A stretch of DNA of 64,000 nt from positions 1 to 64,000 of the forward strand of contig CAZSFQ010000005.1 of the NCBI GenBank assembly GCA_964606165.1, written 5' to 3'. A model generated the notes under the pieces. That model made no database searches and was not told the origin of the DNA. It saw nothing but the letters and a program-made list of their open reading frames with translations. The stretch comes from UBA4923 sp964606165 (GTDB lineage: Bacteria > Bacillota > Clostridia > Saccharofermentanales > DTU023). Shown in pieces: positions 1 to 8,306 of this stretch (position 1 is the stretch's first letter; each line of letters opens with the position of its first letter). The position numbers were made by a program, and so were the translations under genes.

Positions 1-2
1 CC

Positions 3-3000
3 ATTGATGTCTACCAAAGTGAGGTATCCCTCACTTGCCGCAATGTGTATGAAGATTACGGCGCTACTATTGGCATCACATTTTCTCCGGCAGAGGGCGA
101 TGTGAGTAGTTATTATCAGGGAGACTCCGTGGAATTAAGCCCTGGGATCAATACTTTCCTGATTACAGTGACACCGCTGGAAGGTGAGCCGAAAGAATAC
201 ACAATTGAGCTCAACTACTACGACATCGTGGAGATTGTCAGGCTGGAGAGACTGTCGATACACGATGTCTACGAATACACTAGTGACAGGCCCTGGGAAA
301 TAAACCAGTCAGTTACGACAACACGAGATAGGATTCAGATCGGCTGGATTACGAGCGAAGGAACGACGGCCGTAGTGACGCTTAACGACGATCCTGTCAC
401 GATATATGAAGAATATGAGCTTGCGGATGAAGGGCCATACAACCTGAAGATTATCGTGAGCCCGCCGCCCGATTCAACTGCACAGCCGGTCGAGTACAAA
501 CTTTTAATCAAGCGGGAGCTTTCGCGCAAGGCGCTCATAACGGATTTGACTGTCTTCCAGCTGACAGAAATACCGATTTTAACACCGGATCTTGACTATA
601 GTTTTGCCACAGAACGAAATGAAACATGGTTTGACTATGAAAATCCGTATGGCGCAACCATTGAAACGACCTTTAACGGGGATCCGGTCTCCCCACGTCA
701 TGTACTTCCACTTGAGGGTGGAACGAGTATTTTGGAAATTAAGGTCACTTCAGCTAAGGGAAACAACACGAATATTTATAGAATAACCATCAACAGGACA
801 CTTTCCGACCTAGCCGTGGTTGAGAAGTTCAGATTTTCCGGCACGGATTGGCTTGAAGATCTGGAACATGATGGGGTTTATTTCGTCGATATCTACACCG
901 ACGAGCTTGAAAACGATGAAACCCATGTCGAGTATGATAACCCTCTTGGGGCCGAAGTTCTGATGAAAATCGACGACAATTGGGGGGATCCGGCTTATTT
1001 TTCTCCCGATGATTTCCAGGAAATTAAGTTCAAAATCATTTCTGCTGATACATCACAAGAAATCGAGTTTACCTGCCATCTGAATTTGATCAATGATTCT
1101 GAAAAAGCTCTGATTGAGTCTTTTTCAATCCACATCACCGGCGAAGGAGACGTTTTCAACTACGACCGTGGATCGGGCCCACCAATGAACAATCCATTGA
1201 TTTTTACAACATCTGCCGTATCTTCTCATGTTTGGTGGGAAGTTTCGCAAGGTGCCAAGACAAGTTCGGTTACACTGAACGGTGATGTGATCGATGAGGG
1301 GCACTACGCTGAAGGTGGTTACTACTTTAACCTTGCCGCCGGAGACAATGTCCTTCTTATCAAGGTCAAGTCATGGGACGGGGAAGTTGAAAACGATTAT
1401 GAGATCAACATCAAGCGGCTCCCGCCCGTGGGCGCGCTACTTGACACCATCGGTTTGATTCATTTGGATTTCTGGGAAGATGGGCCGGACAGTGAATGCT
1501 ATTTCGTGACGACTACCCGGAAAGACACAAAGCTTTACGTATATAACCCTAACGCCGCTGAGATCCTATCCTGCACCTTTAATGATGAAGACTACCTACT
1601 GACCGATGTTATCACAGGCGCTATTGTCGACTTGTCCCTTGACGTGACGAATGTGTTCGAGCTGGAGGTAAGATCAGCTGATGAGACTGCGAGCATCACA
1701 CACCGGATCGAAGTGAAACGCGTTCCCTCGCAACAGGCAGAAATCACCTCGCTGGAGATACCTGAAATCTATTATTATGAACCATTTCCAAGTCTTGAAA
1801 CGAAAGATATTTACACTAATCTTGATTCGGTTTCCGTCTGGTTTGACAATCCTTATGGTGCGGAAATTACGGCGAAGTTGGAGGGCGAGATAGATAATCT
1901 TGTACTGGAACAATTGCATGGGGAAGGCGCAGACTATTGGTTTGTGGTTCGTGACTGGGATCTGAATGCTGGACCCAATGTCCTGGAGATCACTGTTGAG
2001 CCATCGGACGAGAGTTATATGGGTGATCCACAAATCTATACAATTGAGATAATCAGGGAGCCGCTTTCTGCCAAAGCCGAAATTGAGGATTTGTGTCTTG
2101 ATGGTATTGAGGACCTGGTACCTGTGGATGGATCCGATTACGATTTTACGGCGGAGACCGAAAAGGCCACTACTTCGTTCTCTTTCTCAAATCCGCATAA
2201 CGTCAGCTATTCAATCAAGTTCAACGATGAATCTTACGAAATGGGAGAACCTGTTAGCTTGGAGACTGGGCCTGACAATGTCTTCACGATAGATGTTGTT
2301 GCGGAAGATGGTGTTCTTCAAGGAACTTACACTCTTACCATCACCCGGAACCAGTCAAGTATTGCGAAGATAGAGAACCTCTATATCGAAGGTGTCTTGC
2401 GGGCGGCAGATCCAAGTCCTGAATACACTTTGGATGTATTCCAGGAATATGTCGTGCTTCAATTTGACCAGCACTATGGGGCGGATATCTCCATAAAGAT
2501 GGGTGAGACCTACTACGAAAGAGACCAGCGGATTACTCTTACTTTGAATGTTCAAAATATCATCACTATTACTTCAGTTTCGGGATCAGAGAAGGAAGAG
2601 ACCTATATCTTGAGTCTAACTAGGAAGGTTTCTGAAGCAAAAGCCAGGTTCGAAAAACTTCGTTTCTTCGATATCTTCGATGTGGATGAGGAGGATCTGA
2701 ACAACTGTACACTCGAATTCGAAACCAGTAGGGACGGGACATTCGTTTTCTGGAAACTCCCGCACGGTGCGTCCGTAAACGGCGATTGGGTTAATGGTGA
2801 TTGGATTGAATTGGATCTAGGAACTAACACATTTACCATAGAAGTTACTGCAGAAGACCAGACGACTACCTTCGATTATTCAATCAAGATTAATCGGATT
2901 GAATCGTCAGAAGCGGTTATCACCAACTTGTCAGCCTGGGGGCTTTGGGAGGATGAGGCCAGAATGGATAGCTGGATCAAGCAGCCAGGCCATGAAGCAT

Positions 3001-3293
3001 TGGAACTTGATACTTATAGTAATACCGCCAGGCTTTATTTTGACAACCCCTATGGTGCGATCATCGAGGCAAAGGTGAATGGCCAGGACACGGATCTTTA
3101 TTGTCAATATGATGCTGGTTCATACTGGGACGAAAATGGCAAAAGTCATTTGCTTGAAGTTACTAATTACCTGGAACTGAGCTTTGGTGAGGGAGCTGAA
3201 TCGGTGGATGTTACTCTAACGGTTACGCCATCAGGGGAGGGACAACCTGTTACGTACACAGTTACGGTTAAAAAAATGGAGGCAGCAGGTTAA
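3..3293 (+). CDS. Cadherin-like beta-sandwich repeat surface protein, 5' end outside window
   Basis: The reading frame is open to the left edge, so this is the C-terminal portion (about 1,096 residues) of a larger protein; the GTG at 45 is only an internal codon. It is built from about ten repeats of roughly 100 residues, each ending in a strand such as EYTIELN, YRITINR, YTIEIIR or YTLTITR followed by a new A-x-I-x-x-L start. Aromatic-Asp/Asn-Pro-Tyr/His-Gly-A turns (DNPYGA, ENPYGA, SNPHNV) recur mid-repeat. This matches the cadherin-like beta-sandwich family (Pfam PF12733) seen in secreted Bacillota proteins. The chain stops after a last strand with no LPxTG motif, membrane helix or S-layer domain, so any anchor or signal peptide would lie upstream. 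A role as an extracellular adhesin or scaffold is inferred. Base composition is richer in A+T than the operons after 8 kb. Confidence 0.75.
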   Translation: MDVYQSEVSLTCRNVYEDYGATIGITFSPAEGDVSSYYQGDSVELSPGINTFLITVTPLEGEPKEYTIELNYYDIVEIVRLERLSIHDVYEYTSDRPWEINQSVTTTRDRIQIGWITSEGTTAVVTLNDDPVTIYEEYELADEGPYNLKIIVSPPPDSTAQPVEYKLLIKRELSRKALITDLTVFQLTEIPILTPDLDYSFATERNETWFDYENPYGATIETTFNGDPVSPRHVLPLEGGTSILEIKVTSAKGNNTNIYRITINRTLSDLAVVEKFRFSGTDWLEDLEHDGVYFVDIYTDELENDETHVEYDNPLGAEVLMKIDDNWGDPAYFSPDDFQEIKFKIISADTSQEIEFTCHLNLINDSEKALIESFSIHITGEGDVFNYDRGSGPPMNNPLIFTTSAVSSHVWWEVSQGAKTSSVTLNGDVIDEGHYAEGGYYFNLAAGDNVLLIKVKSWDGEVENDYEINIKRLPPVGALLDTIGLIHLDFWEDGPDSECYFVTTTRKDTKLYVYNPNAAEILSCTFNDEDYLLTDVITGAIVDLSLDVTNVFELEVRSADETASITHRIEVKRVPSQQAEITSLEIPEIYYYEPFPSLETKDIYTNLDSVSVWFDNPYGAEITAKLEGEIDNLVLEQLHGEGADYWFVVRDWDLNAGPNVLEITVEPSDESYMGDPQIYTIEIIREPLSAKAEIEDLCLDGIEDLVPVDGSDYDFTAETEKATTSFSFSNPHNVSYSIKFNDESYEMGEPVSLETGPDNVFTIDVVAEDGVLQGTYTLTITRNQSSIAKIENLYIEGVLRAADPSPEYTLDVFQEYVVLQFDQHYGADISIKMGETYYERDQRITLTLNVQNIITITSVSGSEKEETYILSLTRKVSEAKARFEKLRFFDIFDVDEEDLNNCTLEFETSRDGTFVFWKLPHGASVNGDWVNGDWIELDLGTNTFTIEVTAEDQTTTFDYSIKINRIESSEAVITNLSAWGLWEDEARMDSWIKQPGHEALELDTYSNTARLYFDNPYGAIIEAKVNGQDTDLYCQYDAGSYWDENGKSHLLEVTNYLELSFGEGAESVDVTLTVTPSGEGQPVTYTVTVKKMEAAG

Positions 3294-3329
3294 AAAATCA
3301 CTGCCACTTATTTGAATTATTAATTATTT

Positions 3330-3354
3330 GCCGCTCTGGAACCACTGGAGCGGC
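3330..3354. terminator. Hairpin downstream of the repeat protein
   Basis: A 7-bp inverted repeat, GCCGCTC and GAGCGGC, encloses an 11-nt loop 36 nt after the stop codon. There is no clean U-tract on the plus strand, and the flanks are AT-rich on both sides. It may end transcription of the surface protein, but the missing U-run keeps this tentative. Confidence 0.4.
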
Positions 3355-3500
3355 AATGAAATATGCGAGAGCTCTTTGTTCTACCTGTTTTGTCAGGTTC
3401 TTGTTGGTAACTAAAATGCATTGTAAATCCTTGTGCCAATTAGCTTTGAGATTGAATATTGAGGCAATTCTCAAAACGTCTACCGGAAAAGGAGCTTGAA

Positions 3501-3941
3501 ATGAAACTGACTCCCAAGCGAATAAAAGAGGTCAACAGGCTACTAAATCCCGGGAACTCGCTGAAGGGTAATCCGAAACTATTAGGTTTTATTTCGCTAT
3601 ACATTAGTTGTGAGGCCGTCGCGAAAAAGTTCGTTTATTATATGAAAACCGATAAAGAGGTCAACACTTCTGAAGCTTACGATGATCTAAGATATCCAGA
3701 TATAGAGAAGGCGGCAGAACATTTCGGACTTGAGGTTCAGCAAGAGCTGATAAAACGAATCTTCAAAAGTGGAAAAGGGAAGAGAAATTCAAAAACACCA
3801 AGGCAATTGAGGAATGGAATTATCCATTTAATGAATTCCAATGACATAAAAGAAGTAATACAACGAGACAACGAACTGATATCTCTGATGAAGAAATGGC
3901 TCGAAGCGTCCCATCATCTATTGCAGAATCATAATCGATGA
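3501..3941 (+). CDS. Small helical protein with HEPN-type R-N-x3-H motif
   Basis: This is a 146-residue, apparently all-helical protein without signal peptide or membrane segment. The frame is open further upstream to a TTG at 3459, but the ATG at 3501 has a good ribosome binding site (AAAGGAG, about 6 nt upstream) and is preferred. Residues 104-109 read RNGIIH, which fits the R-x4-6-H motif with a polar residue after Arg that marks catalytic HEPN domains; length and motif position near the C-terminus also fit. HEPN proteins are often RNases in toxin-antitoxin or defence systems. No nucleotidyltransferase or antitoxin partner lies beside it, so the function is unproven. The gene is visibly AT-richer than the core operons, which suggests acquisition. 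Nearest plus-strand neighbour is the surface repeat protein. Confidence 0.55.
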   Translation: MKLTPKRIKEVNRLLNPGNSLKGNPKLLGFISLYISCEAVAKKFVYYMKTDKEVNTSEAYDDLRYPDIEKAAEHFGLEVQQELIKRIFKSGKGKRNSKTPRQLRNGIIHLMNSNDIKEVIQRDNELISLMKKWLEASHHLLQNHNR

Positions 3942-3981
3942 ATGACAACTAAGGATGTACGAGAGAAAAAATCATCGCAGA

Positions 3982-4599
3982 TTATCCCCCATCAGACGAG
4001 AAACTGTACTCTGCCAGAGCAGCCCAGCCGCCCCCGCCATCCCCATTATAGGCATTGATATACTGCCTTCCCTCCAGGGCCACGGTAAGGTAGAAATCTT
4101 GGCCCTGCCAAGCAGCTTCAGATTCCTTTTTAAAAATAAGCGTCAACTCGGAAGTGATTTCATCACCCGGAGCGAAAACGCCGAGCTGGAGAGTGTGATC
4201 ACCTTGCCGGGTGAGGAGGGGTTGGGCGCCTTCCGCAATCTTGTAACCGGTTGCTTCCGTGTAACTTATGTCTTTTGAATGATAGACATTGAAGCCTCCC
4301 GCGGAACCAGCAGGAAGGTCAGGATTCTCGTCCACGGTCAGCGTTATGGTCATGCGGACATCCATGGCAGAGGTCCCGGCATTCACGGCCCCGACAAGCA
4401 AATCCCTGGCATCACCGGGAAACATATTGGTCAGGGAATCAGGGGGACTCAGGTCCTGGATGGGCTTAAAGAACAGCGTGCCTGCGCCCCCCTTGTATTC
4501 AAAGCTTGTGTAATCGGTAAAGTAGGCCAAGCTGCGGGCTGTCGCAAAAGCAAAGACGGCCAGCAATACAAAGACTAGAATCTTTTTTATATTTCTCAC
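3982..4599 (-). CDS. SipW-dependent secreted protein (TasA/camelysin-like)
   Basis: The 205-residue product starts with a positively charged N-terminus and a hydrophobic stretch, then the SLAYFTD motif (about residues 23-29) typical of SipW-dependent signal peptides. The mature part is beta-rich with the FPGDARDLLVGAVNAG segment that resembles the APGD(A/E) region of TasA/CalY-type matrix proteins. It ends in EGRQYINA-then-glycine-rich tail. The two other genes of the minus-strand module are a longer paralogue just upstream and the signal peptidase sipW. It probably follows the paralogue in one transcript, because only 65 bp separate them. Likely role, by analogy with TasA and CalY, is an extracellular or wall-associated fibre or matrix component; this is inference. 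Confidence 0.75.
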   Translation of the reverse strand: MRNIKKILVFVLLAVFAFATARSLAYFTDYTSFEYKGGAGTLFFKPIQDLSPPDSLTNMFPGDARDLLVGAVNAGTSAMDVRMTITLTVDENPDLPAGSAGGFNVYHSKDISYTEATGYKIAEGAQPLLTRQGDHTLQLGVFAPGDEITSELTLIFKKESEAAWQGQDFYLTVALEGRQYINAYNGDGGGGWAALAEYSFSSDGG

Positions 4600-4664
4600 A
4601 TAAAGTGCCTTCAGATATCTTTCGGAAAAAGCTGTTGAGGTTCAACACTCTTTTTCAGCCAGGC

Positions 4665-5789
4665 CTACCAGCCACCTTTTCCGTTTGGATCCGTCGCGTT
4701 CCTGTACTGGCGGCCCTCTATGGTGGTGGTAAGCTTCATCTCGGCTTTCTGCCACTCGTTGCCGGAATCCTCTTCCAGGACCAGGACCAGATCGATATCC
4801 AGGCGTCTCCAGGCGTTATCCGGCGTGTTTGCACTATGTGTACCCAAAACATGGAAAGTATCCCTGTCATAGACCTGCCATTCATTTGTTGGAATGAATT
4901 CTGTATAAGGGGCAACCCGGCCTTTCCACACATTGGGCAATCTGACCAGGGTGCGGTCCGTCGTCACACCTCCCCAGCCGCTTGGAGCGGGTCGTTCGCC
5001 CACAATGCCGAAGCGGTCGGCCACCTTGCCGTTTTGCAGGAGAACCAAGGCGTCGTCCCCGTTGAAATCCAGGTTGTTGACAAGTTTATCCGCCTTATCT
5101 TGCAGCGCCTGAACAGCGCTGCTGTGGGCAATCAGATAAGTTTTGCCGGGTTCAAGAGTCCCGGGCAAATCCTTGATTCTAAAGTTGGGGGATGTATTTC
5201 CATTACTGAAAATCTGAATCTCGTAGTCGGACAGATCAACAGTCTCTGCGTAGCTGTTAAAGAGTTCGATGGCCTTGTTATGACCAGATCCTTCCACGTA
5301 GGCAGAAAAGAAAAGTCCTTCGGGGTGTACATTGGGCTTGTCGTTCAAGCCATGAATGACGCCTGCATAGTAGGGGTCAGGATTGGCGGCATCAAGGCTG
5401 TTGACCAGGGGGGCGGCCCCTTCGCGGAGGGTGTAGCCCTGGTCGTAGTTGTAGCCCAGAACGTCAGCGGCATCATAGACGGAAAATCCGCCCTTATCGC
5501 CGGCATTATCCGGAAGGTCTCCCACCATCTGAAAAGTCGCCCGGACATCCATGGCCAGGCCCTTGACATTTTCTACCTGATAGTTGAAAAAGCGCGCGTC
5601 CCCCGGTGCCATGAGGGTCAGCTCTTCCACCTTGACTTCTTCCACTTCGAATCCCAAGGTATCCGCATTGGCTTCGTACTCTTCACTGCTCCAGTGATCG
5701 GTAAAATAGGCAAGGCTGACGGCCAGGGCGAAGATGAGCAGGGACGCCAGAATGATGACGATGTTTTTCCTGTTCTTTCGATTCTTCAT
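4665..5789 (-). CDS. SipW-dependent secreted protein with inserted lamin-tail domain
   Basis: This is a 374-residue secreted protein. The frame is open 10 codons further upstream, but the ATG at 5789 follows GGAGG by 6 nt and gives a proper signal peptide (basic KNRKNRKN, hydrophobic core, SLAYFTD motif at 25-31). Residues about 45-130 and 325-374 align by eye with the 205-residue neighbour (APGDAR, GGFSVYDAADV, then EGRQYRNA and a Gly-Gly-Trp end). Between them, residues about 157-320 form a lamin-tail (LTD) type domain: AIELFNSYAETVDLSDYEI, then GKTYLIAHS and GDDALVLLQNGKVADRFG. LTD domains occur in secreted bacterial nucleases and surface proteins; their ligands are mostly unknown. It lies 97 bp downstream of sipW. 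Confidence 0.75.
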   Translation of the reverse strand: MKNRKNRKNIVIILASLLIFALAVSLAYFTDHWSSEEYEANADTLGFEVEEVKVEELTLMAPGDARFFNYQVENVKGLAMDVRATFQMVGDLPDNAGDKGGFSVYDAADVLGYNYDQGYTLREGAAPLVNSLDAANPDPYYAGVIHGLNDKPNVHPEGLFFSAYVEGSGHNKAIELFNSYAETVDLSDYEIQIFSNGNTSPNFRIKDLPGTLEPGKTYLIAHSSAVQALQDKADKLVNNLDFNGDDALVLLQNGKVADRFGIVGERPAPSGWGGVTTDRTLVRLPNVWKGRVAPYTEFIPTNEWQVYDRDTFHVLGTHSANTPDNAWRRLDIDLVLVLEEDSGNEWQKAEMKLTTTIEGRQYRNATDPNGKGGW

Positions 5790-5886
5790 TATGTTTCCTC
5801 CAATTGTTTTTGTGCACAATGTTTATTTTACATAAGTAATATTTGAACAAGTGTAACATATTACCTTATATATGCAATAGTCTGTA

Positions 5887-6603
5887 TTAATCCGGATTCT
5901 GCCCGGGCGCTTCGAGGTCTTCAGGCGATCCCCCCAGGACGCCTTCTTCCTGCAAATAGTCTGCAAGCGTGGCGGTGGATCTATTGCGCTTCCAGCTTAT
6001 CCAATAGGTCTGGTCAAAGAACCGGCTGTGCAGGAAGCGCAAAAAGAAGAAGAGAGCCAAAATAGAGACAAGGGTTACGGCGATGGACAGGCCGCCTGAC
6101 ATAAAAAGCTTGACAACCGGCCTCGTCCAGGCCCAGACGGCGATGATTTTATAGTCCACATTGGCAAAGGGGAGACGTTGATCGGAGAAATTGTGGGAAA
6201 GCTTCTGGGCATCGTCCGACTGGTTGTTGTCTCCCTTGGTCAGGATTTTCTTGTTCGCATAATCGATTTCAATAATCCGGTGGGTGATCATGACCTCACG
6301 GTTGGTGGGGCCGTACTTTTCATCGATCTCGTCAATGAAACGGAAACTGATTATATCCCCCGTCTGCAAGTCGGAAGGGTCAACCGATTCGCCAATGACC
6401 AGCATATGCTTGCTCATGGTGGGATACATGCTGTCGGTCAGGATTACGATGGGCTTTTTGCCGAAGATGGTTCCCTGACCGGTCGTAGCAAGGGAGATAC
6501 CGAAACTGACCAGGGAGGCGACAAGGAAAACAACAAGGCCGTAGAAGACGATTGAAGACAGCACTTGATAGGTTCGGGTGTAGGCCTTTTTGAATTTTTC
6601 CAC
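5887..6603 (-). CDS. sipW: Signal peptidase I, SipW (ER-type)
   Basis: This 238-residue membrane enzyme removes signal peptides from a dedicated set of secreted proteins. An N-terminal membrane segment (about 16-40) is followed by the catalytic serine in TDSMYP (Ser58) and by ITHRI with His108. Histidine in place of the usual lysine is the mark of ER-type/SipW peptidases. The KGDNNQSDD box (about 123-131) is also present, then a second hydrophobic segment near 170-190 and a charged cytosolic tail. It is the first gene of a minus-strand module with two SLAYFTD-type client proteins, which supports the assignment strongly. A sigma-A type promoter is visible upstream at 6647-6675. Confidence 0.9.
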   Translation of the reverse strand: MEKFKKAYTRTYQVLSSIVFYGLVVFLVASLVSFGISLATTGQGTIFGKKPIVILTDSMYPTMSKHMLVIGESVDPSDLQTGDIISFRFIDEIDEKYGPTNREVMITHRIIEIDYANKKILTKGDNNQSDDAQKLSHNFSDQRLPFANVDYKIIAVWAWTRPVVKLFMSGGLSIAVTLVSILALFFFLRFLHSRFFDQTYWISWKRNRSTATLADYLQEEGVLGGSPEDLEAPGQNPD

Positions 6604-6646
6604 TATTCCCGTCCTCTGAGGTCAATTAGAATTGAATATCCAGTGC

Positions 6647-6675
6647 ATTATACAGAGTAAACCTCTGAAACACAA
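6647..6675 (-). promoter_or_regulatory. Probable sigma-A promoter of the sipW module
   Basis: On the minus strand a -35 box TTGTGT (6675-6670) and a -10 box TATAAT (6652-6647) are separated by 17 bp. They lie about 44 bp upstream of the sipW start, with nothing else between. Confidence 0.7.
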
Positions 6676-6754
6676 TGGATGCCGAAGTCAGGGGAGCAGG
6701 AAGAGGACTGCCATTGGTCCTCCTTGAGTTCTTCTCAGGTCTCCTTTATTAGGA

Positions 6755-7039
6755 TCAGCCCTTATTCTCTGTCCTCTCCGCCCGGGGCCTCTTCACCACC
6801 TGCTTGTGAGTAAAAAGGTCGTTCTGGGCCTTCAGATTCATGCTGCCCTCACGGACGTATTGGTTGGCCATCTGTTGTTTTTTGACCGACTTGAGCTTGC
6901 CTTTCATGCCGCTGACACCGATCAGGGCGATCAGAAGGGCAATGACCAGGGCGATGATGCCGGCCGTCAGTCTTGACCCCAGGTCCGGTGATCCGGCTGC
7001 CTGGAGGATGAAAATTGTCAGGGTGCTAAATGTATTCAT
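6755..7039 (-). CDS. Small membrane protein resembling the C-terminal part of TPM-domain proteins
   Basis: A 94-residue protein with a short hydrophobic N-terminus, a membrane helix (about 26-45), then a basic segment GKLKSVKKQQ and the stretch YVREGSMNLKAQNDLFTHKQV. From memory, this tail resembles the end of bacterial TPM-domain membrane proteins that often sit beside zinc-ribbon proteins like the one upstream here, where an extracytoplasmic TPM domain normally precedes the membrane helix. No TPM domain is present here. It lies 9 bp downstream of the zinc-ribbon gene and is probably co-transcribed. The function is unknown; the family relation is inferred from the pattern alone. Confidence 0.6.
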   Translation of the reverse strand: MNTFSTLTIFILQAAGSPDLGSRLTAGIIALVIALLIALIGVSGMKGKLKSVKKQQMANQYVREGSMNLKAQNDLFTHKQVVKRPRAERTENKG

Positions 7040-7048
7040 GTCTTCTCC

Positions 7049-8122
7049 TTAGCGGGCCAGCAGCTGGGAAATCGCCACCAGGATGACGGCGGCAATGCCG
7101 AAGATCTTAAAGAACCAGGCCCAGTAGGCCTTCCTGTCCAGGGGGAGATCCCCGACGAACTTGCCCGTCTGGCCATTCATGGCAAAAAGGTAGTTGGTGT
7201 TCTCCCAGCTGGTCGAAAGAAGATAGACGGGGAGGAGGGCGTAGCGTACCCTGCTGTTGGTCAGGGCCACGTCCTCCCTTTTGGGGTTGACGGTGCTGTA
7301 GCCCCTGACCGTGTTTCTGAAAGCCTGTATGGCGCTTCGCTGGATGCGCTCATCGGCTCTGGGATAGCAGCTTTCCGCGTCCACATCGTATTTGTTGGCG
7401 AAGTAGCCGGCCAGGTAAGCGGTCTGGAAATCCACCGCCTCCTGCAGGTGGAAGGGCTCCAGTGACTCCATCAGGGTGTCGTCAATGGCCTGGGAGCCGT
7501 CCACGGGAACCTGGTCAAAGCCCAGGTCGCCTGACCGGTGGACATGGTAATGGGAGGTTTCGGTGTAATGGAAATGACTGTCACTCCAGCGCCTGACCTT
7601 GGTGGCGTCGTAATCGGCCCTGACACCTGCATCGGCGTCAAAGAGCCAGAAAGGCACGTAGACGCCCTTGATCTCGTCCAGGTGGTTCTTATCCCGAAAG
7701 ACTCTGGGAAGGAGTTTCTTTCCCTCGTAGTGCTTTTTGAGGGCTTGCTTGGCCTCTTCCCTGTTGATCTTGAAGGGGATGACCAGGTCGGGCCTCAGTG
7801 TCCCGGAAAACTTGGAGGAAATGACCACCTGGTTGCCGCAAAAAGGACAGCTGGTGGAGCCCAAGGTCTCATCACCGATGATCTCGCCGCCGCAGGACTT
7901 GCAGCTGTAAAGGGCCATGCCCTCCTCGCCGGCCAGCCACTGGTCACCCTCATAGGCCCAGTCCGCAGACTCACTTGCCTCTTCGTCCAGCACGGCATCC
8001 ATGGCCTCCAGGGCCTCGATGCTGACCACCGAATCACAGTAGGGGCAGACCATGTCCCGGGTGCCCGGCTCATAGGTGAGGGGGCCTGCGCAATTGGGGC
8101 ATTTGTATTCCATCAGTGCCAT
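7049..8122 (-). CDS. TFIIB-type zinc-ribbon membrane protein
   Basis: The 357-residue protein begins with two zinc ribbons, CPNC...CPYC (about 8-30) and CKSC...CPFC (about 74-95). A beta-rich central domain with histidine-rich HFHYTETSHYHVHR follows, and the protein ends in a membrane helix (about 335-353). This is the architecture of the TFIIB-type zinc-ribbon-containing proteins common in Clostridia and Actinobacteria, whose role is not established. The ATG at 8122 has AAAGGAG about 9 nt upstream; a second ATG three codons in is a less likely start. It is followed at 9 bp by a small membrane protein, which suggests a two-gene unit at the envelope. Confidence 0.75.
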   Translation of the reverse strand: MALMEYKCPNCAGPLTYEPGTRDMVCPYCDSVVSIEALEAMDAVLDEEASESADWAYEGDQWLAGEEGMALYSCKSCGGEIIGDETLGSTSCPFCGNQVVISSKFSGTLRPDLVIPFKINREEAKQALKKHYEGKKLLPRVFRDKNHLDEIKGVYVPFWLFDADAGVRADYDATKVRRWSDSHFHYTETSHYHVHRSGDLGFDQVPVDGSQAIDDTLMESLEPFHLQEAVDFQTAYLAGYFANKYDVDAESCYPRADERIQRSAIQAFRNTVRGYSTVNPKREDVALTNSRVRYALLPVYLLSTSWENTNYLFAMNGQTGKFVGDLPLDRKAYWAWFFKIFGIAAVILVAISQLLAR

Positions 8123-8203
8123 ATATTTTCTCTCCTTTTATTCCTTGCTTGTCGGAACAGATACAGATTACAACAATTGACGCCGGCCTGTAAGCCCCCA
8201 ACC

Positions 8204-8231
8204 TTGACCCTTGGCTAAAACCTGATATAAT
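8204..8231 (+). promoter_or_regulatory. Sigma-A promoter of the rimP-nusA-infB operon
   Basis: TTGACC (8204-8209) and a perfect TATAAT (8226-8231) are spaced by 16 bp. Transcription would start near 8238, about 70 nt before rimP, so the leader contains the hairpin at 8256-8281. Confidence 0.75.
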
Positions 8232-8255
8232 GTCTTCACGGCGAATTTTGTGGCA

Positions 8256-8281
8256 AAAAGAGCGGGGCTTCCCGCTCTTTT
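8256..8281 (+). promoter_or_regulatory. Leader hairpin before rimP (terminator-like)
   Basis: A perfect 11-bp inverted repeat (AAAAGAGCGGG and CCCGCTCTTTT) around a GCTT loop lies in the 5' leader of the rimP-nusA operon. It ends in four U residues, so it resembles an intrinsic terminator placed before the first gene. It could work as an attenuator, possibly answering to NusA, the product of the second gene; that link is inference. Confidence 0.65.
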
Positions 8282-8306
8282 CATCGTAAAGCCCGTAAGG
8301 TGAAAT

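Noticed and set aside
3942..3981. Terminator after the 205-residue SipW client
   Set aside because: A T-run exists on the minus strand, but only a 3-4 bp stem precedes it.
4605..5846. 413-codon plus-strand frame opposite the LTD protein gene
   Set aside because: The minus-strand gene has a proper signal peptide, ribosome site and paralogue; the plus-strand frame has none of these.
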